From Bolinopsis microptera (taxonomy: Eukaryota; Ctenophora; Tentaculata; Lobata; Bolinopsidae): DNA of 64,000 nt. A program made the translations under genes and the position numbers. Below, piece by piece: positions 21,553 through 34,693 of this stretch (position 1 is its first letter; each line of letters begins with the position of its first letter). The stretch spans positions 14,403,837 through 14,467,836 of the forward strand of contig NC_087073.1 of assembly GCF_026151205.1 (NCBI RefSeq), given 5' to 3'. Under the pieces are notes generated by a model. That model saw nothing but the letters and a program-made list of their open reading frames with translations. It was not told the DNA's origin and ran no database searches.

Positions 21553-24500
21553 ATGGGTACATTTTCTCCAGAAACATGTTTGGAACTGATCCCCACACTC
21601 ACACGCCAGCAAGTGGAACGGGAGTATGTCTACTTCGGGGGAACTGTCGAGCTTGCCATAAAAGACAAGAGGTACAAACTCCGAGAATACCTGGTTAACC
21701 TGAGGGATGCCCAAAATGTAGCACCAGCCACCGCGGCATATGCAGGCTTTGCTGTACCAGCTGCTGATCAGACACCATACCTTGCTGCTTCAGTACAACC
21801 AGCGGACACTATCTCCCCCCACATGTACCAAGCAGCACTATCAACTCAGGAGCCTTATACCACACAGACTTCAAGTGAGAGCTACATTACTGGCGCAGGT
21901 GGTGACAAACAGTTAGACTCTCTCAATAACCTGTGTCATAAGATAAATGCAAATGTGCTGCAGCTGAAGCTGGATTTTGCGGAGTATGCGGTTGGCAGGG
22001 GAGCAGGCGGTTGCTATGATGCGGTTGATATGGATCTGTCAGACCCTGGTGAGGATATGGAGCTATCAGACTGTGATATGACTCAGGAGGACAAGGGTGC
22101 TAGTGATCATAATGGCTCAAGGTCCCAAATGTAAGTCACTTCTTTTTAGATCATGAATTATATTACAAATAGCACACATTAATTGTTCCGAATTCTGCTC
22201 CATTAAATTCTCAATCGTTAATTTCATAGCTAAGATCTCACCTTTCCATACTCATTCATTCATTTCCACAAATTCGCTCTGTTTATAATTGACCTGAGTT
22301 ATAAAGATTTTACATTACCGCATATATTCAGGTAAAGTGGTAATGTATGCTCTGTATGACACATAAATCTTTATTGAGCTCTGCTAGCTTGGTAAGTATT
22401 GTAGGCCCCGTCTCTCGATATTGGTTTCTATCTCGACCTGGCTTGCAATGTTACTCTGACTAAATTTCTACTACACTATGTTTTGTCGCTATATTTCGTG
22501 GAAATCCTTGTATAGGAACGTTTTTAGTTGATTTAAGTTTTTATCATTGTCTGTTGGATTGTAGTTTATGTACATATATGTTTATTGTTTATTATGTACC
22601 GATTAGTAGATTAAAAAGTTACCAGTATCTTAAATGTGGATCTTATTTTAGCATAAGGGCAGTCCCAAGGGCTCCTAGCTCTCAATGAGTAGATATAATG
22701 ATACTAGGTAAGTAGTTTTAATCAGACGATACACGTCTTTCAGTAATTGCACTAGTCTGATACAGTCTCAATCTAAGAGCACTCCATGATTTATTATGGA
22801 ATTTTAGAGCCCACAATCAACAGCCAATCGCATCCTATTCAGACTTTTTCACACCTTTTCTTTTTAAGTATATTATACACATACCGTAATTTGACCATCA
22901 TTCTCCAATTCAGGCACCAGCATAGAGGTGGCACAGCACACCCCAGAGGAGGCTCTCTGATGAGAGGAGGGCGAGGGAGAGGTCCACCACAACGTAGTCC
23001 TAACCTTGAAACCAGACCTCCCAACGGTGCACAGCACAACGGTTCTAACACTCATACTAGACCTATTGGTAATGCCAATGGTGACAGAGGAATCAGTAGA
23101 ATCAGCGATATTGATAGCGGGGGTGTGGCCGGAGCAGGGGCTGTAGGTGGATCATGGAGTAGGGGTCCTTCAGGCCCTCCTCCCCGAAGTAGAGCTCAGC
23201 CCAGAGAGTTCAATAGAGGGAGCAGATTTTCTAGTAGTCGAGGCGGTCAATCACAACCTAGACGCGATTTTGGAGTGCGAGGTCTTGGTAATAAGGAGGA
23301 GATACCTCATGATTTGAAACCTGTTGATTGGGAAAGTCAGACTTTGGAAACAATAAACAAAGTGCATTATAATGTAAGATTTTCTATACCAGATTTTATT
23401 CATGCTTTTCATTTGAATCTCTGGAGGTTTCGCTATTTTCAGACTCGTCTAAAATTTCTAATTTAATAATTTGCAGCTTAACCACCAGACTAACGGGTGT
23501 TTTATCAGGAGCACGACGCTACATCAACAAGACCTTCAGAAGAGATCAACAAATGGAGGGGGGAATGTAAAATGACAGTATCAGACACGTGCCCAAATCC
23601 TATCCTTAAATTTGAGGAAGTTTCCTTTCCAAACGCCATTAAAAGCGTAATCCAACAGAACAAGTTCCAAGAACCTACACCAATTCAGGCTCAAGGCTGG
23701 CCTATAGCGCTGTCCGGGCGGGACGTTATCGGTATTGCTCAGACAGGTAGCGGGAAAACACTCGGGTTCACTCTGCCAGGACTAATTCATATAAACGCTC
23801 AACCCCCGGGAAATGTGGGTCCTATTGCCTTGTGCTTGTGTCCTACCAGAGAACTTGCCCAGCAAGTAATGGAGGTCTGTGAACAATACACTACTGCCAT
23901 GCGAATGAGAGCAGTTTGTTTGTACGGAGGCTCCAGCAAATATCAGCAGATCCGACAACTGGCTGACGGAGTAGAGTTTGCTATCGCCACTCCGGGCAGA
24001 CTTATAGACTTACTGAACACTAAGAAGATCAGTTTGAGGCGTTGTTCTTATTTAGTATTGGACGAGGCAGATCGCATGCTGGACATGGGGTTTGAGCCAC
24101 AAATCAGCGCTATAATTTCACAAATCAGACCAGACCGTCAGACTCTAATGTGGTCAGCAACCTGGCCCGAAGAGGTCCAGGAACTCGCCCACAAGTTCCT
24201 CAAAGATCCACTTCAAATAAACATAGGATCAGAGAAACTGGTGGCGAATCATGCGATTAAACAAGTAGTAGAAGTGATAGAGGACTTTGAGAAGTTTGAT
24301 AAACTGAAAATGTTACTGCAGCAGATTACAGACGAGGGTGATAATAAAACTCTTGTGTTTACTGATACTAAACGTATGGCTGACAATATTGCCAACGAGC
24401 TTAAAGGTGGAGGGTAAGTGTTCAGTCCTTGGAAATTTATTTCTTCAAGAAACTTCAAATTGGAGTATCAATTCTTCCGTTAGACTCTGATAAGCATTTT

Positions 24501-25608
24501 GTAGATATATGATTAAAATCATGCTAGGTGAATTTCTAGACTAAAATATATGAAACTTTATTCACCAGTTGGACGGTGGAATCAATGCATGGTGATAAGA
24601 GGCAGGAAGATCGAGAACGGATTCTCTCAGATTTCAAGCGGGGATACATCTCCATTTTAGTGGCCACTGATGTAGCCTCTCGTGGAATAGGTATGTTGTA
24701 ACGTATAAGTAAACTTATTTACTACGCAAGTGAATTGTATTGTTCCCATCATTAGGTTAACTTAGACTAGAAATGCACACTTTTCATGATACACTGCATT
24801 GTACTTAAAGATACAAAGTGTAAATATCGACAAAACTAAATATGTACTGTAAAAGAATTCTCTCACGTCACGAGCTTAGTATTGTACTAACATCTGCTGA
24901 CGATCGCAAATATTTCAGACATTTCCGACATTACGAACGTTATAAATTTCGACTACCCGAACACCTCTGAAGACTACGTCCACCGAATTGGCAGAACAGC
25001 GCGCGCCTCCCGCAAGGGAACAGCCTACACCTTCATCACACCTAACGACTCCCGGAATATAGACGATCTTGTGGAGGTCCTGAAGGAGGCTAATCAGGAG
25101 ATCCCTCATGCTCTCATGATGATGAGGGAGTGTTTCGGGGGAACCAAACCTGGTGCGTAATCATCACTTATCATCATCTAGTATCTTTGTTATTGAATGA
25201 ATCTTATATTTTTTAATTTAGAGGATCGTATCAGTACTCACTCTAAAAGTTGTAGCATGGTTTTTCTTTTAATGGAATACTAAGTACTGATAAGCCATCT
25301 TTACAGAGAAGAAAGTGTGGGTACCCAAACACGCGAAGAGGAAGATAGAAGCTCAAGCGCGTGAAGCTGAACGGAAGAGACTGGCCCAGACCCCCACGTG
25401 CTCCACAGCCGACCAAAAACCTCTTTACGCTTGGGACGACCCCAACAAAGAGGACAGTGACAGTGATGTGGAGGTACGGAAACGTCAGAACTGTCCTGAA
25501 ACAGACGACGACTGGGCGGCCCTGTACGGGAACGCAGGGGACCCTGGGGACAGGGGTAAGGGACAGGAATCAGAAACTAATGAAACTAATGAGCCAGAAA
25601 ATGGTTAA
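21553..25608 (+). CDS. DDX5: DEAD-box RNA helicase, DDX5/DDX17 (Dbp2) type
   Basis: Six exons (21553-22130, 22914-23373, 23509-24413, 24569-24690, 24919-25152, 25307-25608) join in frame to 866 residues. The helicase core carries the Q motif ([10 protein letters not shown]), motif I AQTGSGKT, Ia PTRELAQQ, Ib [43 protein letters not shown] and [10 protein letters not shown]. The sequence matches the p68/p72 subfamily, RNA-dependent ATPases active in splicing, transcription and ribosome biogenesis. Exon 2 encodes an RGG-rich linker that binds RNA in related proteins. Exon 1 gives about 190 residues, ending in an acidic stretch, that I cannot match to known DDX5 N-termini. The C-terminus is Glu/Asp-rich with DDDWAALYG. 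Exon 3 begins at 23509: the TTTTATCAG acceptor is the only one keeping frame. Symbol is by subfamily; it could equally be called DDX17. Confidence 0.93.
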
Positions 25609-26327
25609 TTGGACGTTAATAATTAAAACGACATATTCCACAGACTATTTGATGTTGACACATTTATATTTTTACTCGTTTTTTTTGGACCTTTTGTTTT
25701 TGGGTCAAAGTTTAGCCTTTACTAAGTTATTTGATTACAGTTATAATGGATATATTGCTGCTGAAGCTTTCAACCATTTTTGAAATAGAGATTTTCATTT
25801 GTTCACCACCCCTCCGAACTTATTTTATGACGGTAGCACAAAAACTTGAGGATTTATTCTTTGCATTGTAAACATTAAAGAGAAACGTTATAGATACGAT
25901 ATAATAATAATGTTATACAAATTAATATGTTTAAGTTAGAAAATTCAAACTTAGTCAGGAAATACAATTAGCACCAATTCAGCAGCTGCTAAGCTATTTT
26001 AGTTTATTTAGTTGAATTTGATGAATGAATTTAATATAATATATCGTAATTTAAGAGAAAGAGCAAATAATATTCCTTAATAACATTATCAATACCAAGC
26101 TCCTCCATTAGAAAACGATTAAAATAATAAGAATCAAGTTAACTCTGATTTGTCTAGAATTTGTATAAAACACGTCCTATTCCCGCCTTATCTAATATTA
26201 CTGCTCATCCAGACCTGCTGTTTGATTTCAATCTGCCAAACAGGGCTCCTCTAGTAGTGATCAACCCTATCACTTCTCTCTGTTTTACTAATTGTAGATT
26301 GTTCTGTCACAGCTCTAGGATCCACTG
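25609..26327. other. Convergent spacer between helicase and membrane-protein genes
   Basis: 719 bp of AT-rich DNA between two genes that end towards each other. An ATTAAA near 25873 may end the helicase transcript. No other gene is seen. Confidence 0.5.
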
Positions 26328-28110
26328 TTATTGTACTAGTTCATGTTTTAGCATGTACGCCCATTCTTCCTTCACGTTTCTATTGGGATACTTCTCCTCT
26401 ATTCCTGCAAATTAAGAAGTGTTAGTACAATGTGGAAATGTACATTGTACACTGCACAATATGGAAATGTACCATGTATACTGTACACATGTACATTGTA
26501 CAAATGACGTAAACCCGGAGAATTGTTACCCGGTTACCTCTTCTCTCCTTGTTTGTTGTTATCACAGAGATGTGCACTAATTCCTGCACTTACTCCTTGT
26601 TCACTGTTCAGTGTTCACGGATATAAACAGCACAAGTCTTATAAACAGTACAATATTATGTACATGTGGTAAAGTCTACACTATCTGGAGATAATCCTGT
26701 ATAAATATAAACTCTGTTTTGGACTCAGATTTACGGCTTCACTAATTACACATATGTGTATTGATATTATATATGTGTATTAATACTGTATTAATATTAC
26801 TGTCGCTCTTAATTTGGGATATAAAGCGATATGATTATGCCAAAAAATATGTTTAGATTTCAAATTAATTTGTGATATACAGATTGAGATATGTGAACGA
26901 AATGTACATGCATTGTATGTATAGAAAAAGCTTACGATTGAGCTGAATGTTGCCGTATAGAAGACTCAGAGCGACAATAACGACATCTGAAATAAAACAG
27001 GCCACCCATATCCCGAACATTGCGAACTTTATGTGATCGTACAGTGTCATCGCTACCAACCCTGCAATATTACCATTATTAGCATAATTAGCATAATTAG
27101 TCTTTACATTTTCCCTCACGTACGTTTAGAGGTAACATGACGTTGCAATTAATAATTGTGGGTATTTTAAAAATTAAATATTATGACAACTGTATCGCAA
27201 TGTGTGTTTTACCTATGATTATGGTTAGAGAACAGAACATTATGTAGCCTAACTCCAACTTTCTCTTCGTGTTGAATAATTCTGAAAAGTGGCATTGTCA
27301 TTTAAACTGAACCATTTGGTTATACATCAAACCAGCGTGTATATAAAAACTGCATATTTATCCCATTTATGATAAGCAGCAAATCAAAAGTAATAAATAG
27401 TGTAGTATGTTAACTATTTTGTGGCTGTCTGTGCGAGCACATGTACATGTAATGAAATAACAAAAAGATTTATCTCAATAAAACGAACGTCTCATATCCT
27501 TCTCAATATCTTCAGTCTCCTTAGCGAGATGTGATCCTAGAGCGAGTTTGTGAAACCTGGACCCAGCTCCCTTTAGATGTGATCCTCCTAACGATATGCT
27601 GCTCCGGAAACTTTGAGCATAACCCACTAACTTCCTACCAAACGTCTTTCTCTTTTTACTGAAATGGGGTGTGTGAGTGTTGCTAACCTAGATAAGCTAT
27701 GTTGAAGTGAAAATAATGGTATGCTGTTCAAATCTGCATTAAGCATTCTGTTTTTTCGACAAAACAGAAACGCAATTTTTCGTTTCCTCTTTATTTTGGC
27801 GAACTCAGCTGTTAATGGAAGTTTCATATTGCAGGGTTTTGTTAATTCCTCTGCATGAAATAACATTAACAAGTGGTATGACTCACTGAACTTGGCTGAA
27901 CTTGTCCTCATCCTCCAAGTGTCCGTGTTTACCAATCTGAGTCTCGTCGTTGAGTTCCAAACAAACACTGCTCACCCTCACCTCCTTCTCCTCCTCCAGT
28001 GGGTCAGACTGACAAGAGTTGGGTGACTGTAAGTACTCGTGACCTGCTGGCACGTGGTCTATAAGTGATACTATTGGCTCGTAGTCCTCGTCCACTAGCA
28101 AGATGTCCAT
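26328..28110 (-). CDS. Unrecognised 221-residue protein with two membrane helices
   Basis: Five minus-strand exons (27887-28110, 27489-27658, 27213-27281, 26936-27061, 26328-26404) close in phase to 221 residues. The first 75 residues are acidic and soluble (MDILLVDEDYEPIVSLIDHV). A basic Ser/Gly-rich stretch follows (KKRKTFGRKLVGYAQSFRSS). After KRKLELGY come two hydrophobic segments, about residues 138-158 (IMFCSLTIIIGLVAMTLY) and 163-190 (FAMFGIWVACFISDVVIVAL), then a charged tail ending WAYMLKHELVQ. Both ends would face the same side of the membrane. I do not recognise the family. The phase agreement across four introns and the start in a good first exon support a real gene. The donor after exon 2 (gttcgt) is weak, so that border is least certain. 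Confidence 0.7.
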
Positions 28111-28327
28111 CTTACTACCACTCAGTTACGCTGTTGTACAGGCAGTGGTATCGGTTCCAGACCTGTTGGTGTCACAGATCTGGCTCCAGCTAATCTGGTT
28201 CCAATTCAGTATTGAGAACTTTCCAGTCTTATTTGTTTCTGGTCACAAGCAGGCATGACTCTTCCTGGGCCTCCTAAACCTATTCATTGCACTGGTGGTG
28301 AGTGGTGATATATTCAAGTTACTGCAA

Positions 28328-28406
28328 GGGGTGGTGGGGTGGTGGGGTGGTGGGGTGGTGGGGTGGATGGGTGGTGGGGTGGTGGGGTGGTGGGATGGTG
28401 GGGTGG
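28328..28406. repeat. GTGGTGGG minisatellite
   Basis: About ten imperfect copies of the 8-bp unit GTGGTGGG, upstream of the membrane-protein gene. The G-runs on one strand could form quadruplex DNA. Confidence 0.9.
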
Positions 28407-28501
28407 AGCACTTGATAACACGTGTTTATGTTAAACCTGGTGGCTGAGAAAATTATAAATCTCTACTGACAGTATAGTAGTGTATATATATTATATATGT
28501 A

Positions 28502-28544
28502 GTTGTACTGATCTACTGACAGTAGTACAGTAGATCAGTACAAC
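28502..28544. repeat. Perfect 17-bp stem inverted repeat
   Basis: GTTGTACTGATCTACTG at 28502-28518 is followed, after a 9-base loop, by its exact reverse complement at 28528-28544. It lies about 390 bp upstream of the start codon of the two-helix protein gene. Confidence 0.85.
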
Positions 28545-31500
28545 ACCTCTTGTAAAGTTACTTTCTTAAAACGCTCACTACTCTATTAATACATATTAGT
28601 TAGATTAACACGACAATGGATTAATTCTAAGCTTTATTGACAATTTATGACTGTATTGATCAGCTGATGGCGGTAAAGGAATTTAGTTGTTTAATCTTAT
28701 TGGTGAGCCGCACGAAATAGTACAAGCTTACAAGATTAGATTAGATTAGAGTACAAGGCTAAGTAACAAAATAATTGACTGTAGAAAGGGTCAAGCTCTG
28801 GTGGACAACGTACACATAAGAAGCATTCATAAAATACCGGCAACAATCGAGCCAGACAACCAGACTTGCTGTATTGTACACTTAGTAAAGCTAATATCTG
28901 TTCGATCAAATCATGCGTCACACTCAGTAATTGACAAGCATTATTTAGAAATATGTAGAAATGTCGAACCAAAGAATCTACAACAAAGAAAAAGTAGCGA
29001 TCTTACAATCCGAATTTGTGTATCAAAGAAACTACGCAGTACAAAATCATTGAGCTTATTATTATAAATGAATTGCAGCAGCGGCATTTCGTGTGCCGCA
29101 GCATCCTGGTATCCTGCAATAGTGGAACAACACGTGCAAGTATACGCAAAATGAGTAGCAATAAGTATTAGTAATATCGACAACGACTGGTCCGATTTGG
29201 AGGAAATTGTGACGAAGCAGTGACCTGTTAAAACAAACTGTGCGCTAACAATCAGTGTGGGTGGTTTGCAGTATTGTGCCTCAGTGAGTCAGTACTGTCC
29301 AGTGCAGGCCGGAACTCATTACCACAGATATAAGGAGTTGGAACAGAGCGTACGTGATGTATACAGTGTGCATACTGCAGCTCTCCATACAGTACACGTC
29401 GTGTGTACTATACTGTACTGTCAGAGCTGTTACAGCGCGTTACGAAAGTGTTGGTGTACTCTCTCTCTCTCTACCTCTCTAGTACATAGCTGTATCTATA
29501 GTAGCTCTCCTCGGTTATGATTTAATGAGTACGCCCATCTGAGGGAAACCCTTTTAATGCATCTATAATAATAATTCGACTAATATTTATCAGCTGTTCA
29601 TTTGTGTTGACTGTGCAGTTATGGTTGCTCTCATTAAACCTTCAATGCAACCCAAAATACAGCAATGCAATGGAGTGATCCGGCTAATGTTTCCTGGCCT
29701 AGACATTAAAACATTTACCGGCTACGTAGTACGTGTTGTTAGTCAAAGACTTTTGTTTTTAGGTTCAAATAGTTCAGCTATATCAGGGTAGATAAGATTT
29801 CTTTGATTGAATTAAGGTTTTAGGTTCATGATCAGTTATCAAAATTGTATAAAGTTCTCAAGTCTAGCAAGTGTGTGAACTGTTGGGAAAAATAAACAAT
29901 TAACAATTAAACAATTAAGCGGTAGGGGTGTTAAAGTAGTTGTGGACCCCTTGAGGAGTGAGAGTCACTCCAGCAGTCAGCACTATGGCTAAGGAAAGTG
30001 TGGCAAGTAAATAGTAGCCTGTAGGTATATATAGTAGGTATGGTAGTAGGTATGTAGTAGGATGAACCTAACATACACTGTACCCTCTAGGCTATACCTT
30101 GATAAATTGCCTGCTCGTGACGCGGGACACCTTACACCCTTCACAGCAGCGTTATACAGGTCTGGGAAAGGTACATTGACGTATTCCTATAACGTTGATG
30201 TGACCGACAAAATGTGTAATATGTCAATTAGTGCAAATAGTGGGTAACTGTGTTCAGTCAAATTCTGTCGGTCATTCTCACCAAAAAAATTAAACTGACT
30301 AAGATTAGATTTAGACATCCAAATTAGAAATTTACAATCCTATGGCTATGCAGATGTCACAATTTATCGATCATTGAATAATTTAAATTAATACAAAACT
30401 TAGACGGCCGTTCAGCCGTTGGGCTATGCAGTAAATTATGTGGTAAAGTGGATGATACTATGTATATTTATATTCCAGTTCGAAAGCTAAGACCTAATCA
30501 GTGTATTTTGTGGCGTTTTTTAATTGTTTGACTAAACATGGCCTGATTGTACTGTTCATCCATCTCTTGTGATTGGAAACTGTTTATACCAGCGCCGCTA
30601 AATTCTTTAGCACTAAAAAGTTTTTTATTTAAACTCTTAAGCGGTTACAACTAATATAAAAGCAAAAGAATATTCTGAAACGTGCCGTTAATCTACTCTC
30701 ACTTAAAAGTAAAAGTAAAAGAGTGGACAAAAAAACGCACTGTCGTGGGTACTAAGCATAATGAGACAGGCGAATAATAAAAATTTAATCGGCTCGATTA
30801 AATAGCCGAGCAAGGGAAACTAGGCTCATTACACCGCACAACACAAACAATTATCCTCCAAACGAGAAAAATTATTTGCACATGTCACATGTGGGATAAG
30901 GAAGTGGTCAATATATTGTCGGAGATATTATAAATAATTATGAAGGTGTTACTGTATGTGGCGACATGGTGTGCATGTTACTGATATTTCGTGGTTATTG
31001 CTTTGCAAGGTAATGGGGCTGTATAAATACCTTCAACTATAATTAAACAGTGGTTCATAAACTACAAATTACAATCTTTCATTGAAAGTTTCAACTAAAC
31101 GGGTTCCACTTCCATCCAACTAAACGTAAAAAGACACACACGTACAAACATGCTCACAGTAAGATATCCGTTACAGATATACAGGATGTAAATACTACAA
31201 CTACAAGTATATGCACATCATCAGCCAAACAAATTTCACATATATCAAGTGCCCGTCGTTTCTTTAAGGGGACATACACCAAAACCTTTTTTGCCGGGAC
31301 CCGGGATTTGACTTCATATTAAGAAAGTATAGATAAAAACAATAAGATTTGATACATTGACAAATTTTTTTGAGAATACGGACGCACTTTCGGAAAAAAA
31401 TATGTTTTATTTTTGGAAAGTTTTGGAAATTTCGAGAAGTCTGTCACTGTAATACCGATATTTCAGTCATTTTAAACGTTTTTTGGCTGATTTTTTTACC

Positions 31501-33429
31501 AAACATTATTTACAATTTCTACAAGAAGCCCTACAAAGGATTTTATAATTAAACACTAGATGACGAAGTTACAGACCAAACAAGGTCGAGAGAAGCAAAA
31601 TTGAAATTTTTGCCTACTATCAAAGTTGTATATTTTACCAATCACCTAGGTCATAAGATATCGCTTCAAAAATTCTTGTGAGTATAGCTGATGATCATAT
31701 CCAACTTTTTGGAACAGGATTCCACTCGATTTAGAGTTTTAAGGTATGAAATCTGGCCTCAAAGGACTTAGTAAAATTCATCGTTAAAAAGGGCCAAAAG
31801 TATCAGTTTTTTTGAAATAATTTTTACAGAATCGTTATCAGTTTGATAAGACGAATTTTTGAGTACCAAATTTATAATACTTAAAGACACAAAATTTGTA
31901 AAAAGATGTGTACAATTTGTAAAAAATTTATAGAAGGGGGAGGGACCTTTGTATTCGAGCTAGATAATTATTTAAGACAATTTAGAGAATATCTATTTCT
32001 GTAATCAAACATTTCCTGGTTAAAGTGCATTTTTCGGAAAAGCACAATTTCTTTTGTTTAGAATTAGAGGCTATAAGTCAATCATTTCTTGTGATATCGA
32101 GCTGAAATTTTGCACGAAGTTTATTTATATCTTGTTCAAGATATGTGTAAAATAGTGATATCGCATCTGAAAAGGCTGCGTTTTTATAAATTTTGAAAGT
32201 CAAAAAGTGGTAATTTTTCTTTTCAGGCTTGTTTTGACAAAAAAGTCCGTCAAGAAACGTCGGATTGTTTTGATGGTTGACATGAAATTGTTCTTTGAAT
32301 TCTGTCGCAGTTTTTGATGCCCTCAAAAATGTGTTTATTCAACTGGAAAGTTGATCTTTTGGACCTCAAAGTCAAACAACGAATTTAGGAATATTTTTCG
32401 TTTTTCATATTTACAGATTATTCTAAAAATAAAATTTCGATAGGAATGTGCTAGAGTCAGAGACTATTGGAAGTTTGCAAAATAACCGCAACTAGCACAT
32501 TTATAATTTATATATATAATATAAGTTATGAATAACAAAACGCCCAAAAATGCTTCCTTTTAAAGTTATGGTATTGGTAGAAAATGTGATTTTTTGGCTT
32601 CGCAGATACAAAAATCACATTTTCTGGTTATTCTAATAAATGACAAAACGTAATTCGCGTAAGCAACACTGAATATAACCTACGATCATCTCTTGTGATA
32701 CTGTGATCATTAGTATGAGCTCTGAAAATTGGCTAAAATCTAATTACCCTAGGCTGTTATCTTCATAAACATATAGAATAGAAATTCGGCGGAATGACAG
32801 GCCGAGCGCCCAGTAACAAAATTATATCCCGCAGAATAAGCGTAGCTAGGGACTAGCTGGTAGAAAATAAAGTTATGCGGGCTTAACATGAAAATTATAT
32901 GGGAACTAATCTTTTAGTTCTATATACTTTTCAGTTTCTGTTAAAAGACTTTTTAAACATTTACATGCAAATTGCAAAAGTTGTAGTGTAATACTTAAAG
33001 TTAAATTGTTGATGCGACAAGAAAAGGCTCTTATCAGGAAAAGAATTATTCAACGTTTCAATGTGAAAACATCGTATTCATGATCTCAAATTATTTGTTA
33101 TGTAGTACTAATAGCGTTGAAAGTATTAAAAAATATTCTCTTGAAAGACTCTGATTTCTTAAAAGACTCTTAATTGCATCTCAATTAATATTTATAATAA
33201 ATTACCCTTGGCGTACAACCCAAACAATGAAATAAAATCTAAAAGGTCTAATCTCCTAACGTTCAGACTTTCATTTGACGACTTCAGACGTAATAGTGTT
33301 GTGCAGCTGTTAAAAGGAATTTTGCATTTGGACGTGTCGTTGATATTTAGTTATATATTACTTAATTTCTTCATCGTATATCAATAATTCAACCACATTT
33401 ATCAAAATCAATATTTTATTTTATTTAAT

Positions 33430-33600
33430 ATGAGGCCGGCCGAGTTTGCTACACGTTGTATACCTTTCTCGTGCACGCGAAGCGTGCACTGATCCGGCCC
33501 GGCCAGAGAGAGAGAGAGAGTCTTTTGCGCGAAAAGGGGTTGCAACGTGTGTCAAGGCCGAGTCGTATCTGGTCTCACCGTCACCTCCCTTGCTTGATAC
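33430..33600. repeat. GC-rich dispersed repeat, copy 1
   Basis: A GC-rich island in AT-rich DNA with GTGCACGCGAAGCGTGCAC (a hairpin), an AG run, and GCGCGAAAAGGGGTTGCAAC followed by GTGTCAAGGCC. A related block occurs at about 60880-60940 (GCGCGAAAAGTGGCATGCAA, TATGTCAAGGCC). The two share roughly 40 bases with a few differences, so they are copies of one dispersed sequence of unknown type. Confidence 0.55.
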
Positions 33601-34693
33601 AAGAACTCTTCATTTAGCAAGGGTTCCTGTCAGTGATCTACGAGTGAGCACTCAGCACACTCATTTTTTACACTAATTTTTTACACTAGTTTTGCCTCAG
33701 ATCTATATGTTTATTTTACGTTTTTAATTTTTGATGCAAATAGTTTAAGATCATATGCATATGAATACGATGTTGTAACATTGAAACGTTGAGTATTTCC
33801 TTTCCTGATCAGAGCATTTTCCTTGTCGCATCAAACGGGTTCAAAACAAATTTCCACAAGAATACATTGCAACCATGCGACTCATGAAGAATATTCCGAT
33901 CCAGATTTTACACTCACCAGAGAGATCACTTCTTAATTTCTAGGTCAATTAAATTCTACTGATGTATCGCATCACCAATTAATCTGTGATCGTCCAACTA
34001 GAGTCTAGGTAACGCACTCAAGTAATTCGACAGAATCGAACTTTAGAGTACTTGTACCGCCATTAATGAGTATGAGGGTGCTGAGACTAGTACTAGTACT
34101 ACTAGTACTAGTAGAACAAAACATTGTTTTTTTTTATAAACAATAATATGTTAAAAGTATCAAGCCCATTTTACTTCGCACTTAACAGTCAGTTTGAAAT
34201 TGTCCCGCGAACTCTGTAACATGTATATAACTATAAGTATTGTATTAGAAGTAATGAGTCAGGGTCTTGTATTTGTAAGGAATTTTAACCTGATATCCGT
34301 GACTTGTCCAGCAAATTGTACTATCTTTATTGTTAAAACAAACAAATGTTTTGTAATAACGTTCCATCTTTCTACCTAATGATGGTGTTATATAGACATG
34401 GACACAATATGCAATACAAAGTGGAAACCGTGATAGTGTTAAAACAAAAAATAAAGTTTCCGTCGAACGCCTGCTAATGCCCTCTACTGCTGGATTCTAA
34501 GGTCTATTATATATCTTTACAACAAACTTTTCGTTGCAGTTGGTTGCCAAATTTAATACTTGCTCCGACGGTGACGTAAAGAGGTGTTTATAAGCATCGA
34601 CAGAGGACCGATAGAAAGCAAATTGTCAAAAATTCAGTCCCGCACTGACGTTTCTATTTTCTCGTCTCTCCAACTCGTGTCCCCGACTCGATC

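Larger units (their letters stand above)
28111..34693. other. 6.6-kb gene-poor spacer
   Basis: Between two divergently read genes. It contains a GTGGTGGG minisatellite, a 17-bp stem hairpin, a CTCTCTCT run near 29460, an AT-rich block from about 31250 to 33400 without usable ORFs, and a GC-rich island near 33430-33560. Short ORFs (for example near 28800-29180, 29257-29520 and 30062-30247) have no recognisable similarity and no splice-supported extension, so none is called a gene. The right end should carry the receptor promoter. Confidence 0.55.

Noticed and set aside
28736-29183. Overlapping ORFs of 78-88 codons on both strands
   Set aside because: No recognisable similarity, no splice-linked partner exons, both strands open together.
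33446-33676. 76-codon ORF in the GC-rich island
   Set aside because: Starts in repeated DNA and contains an AG-run translation; no family match.
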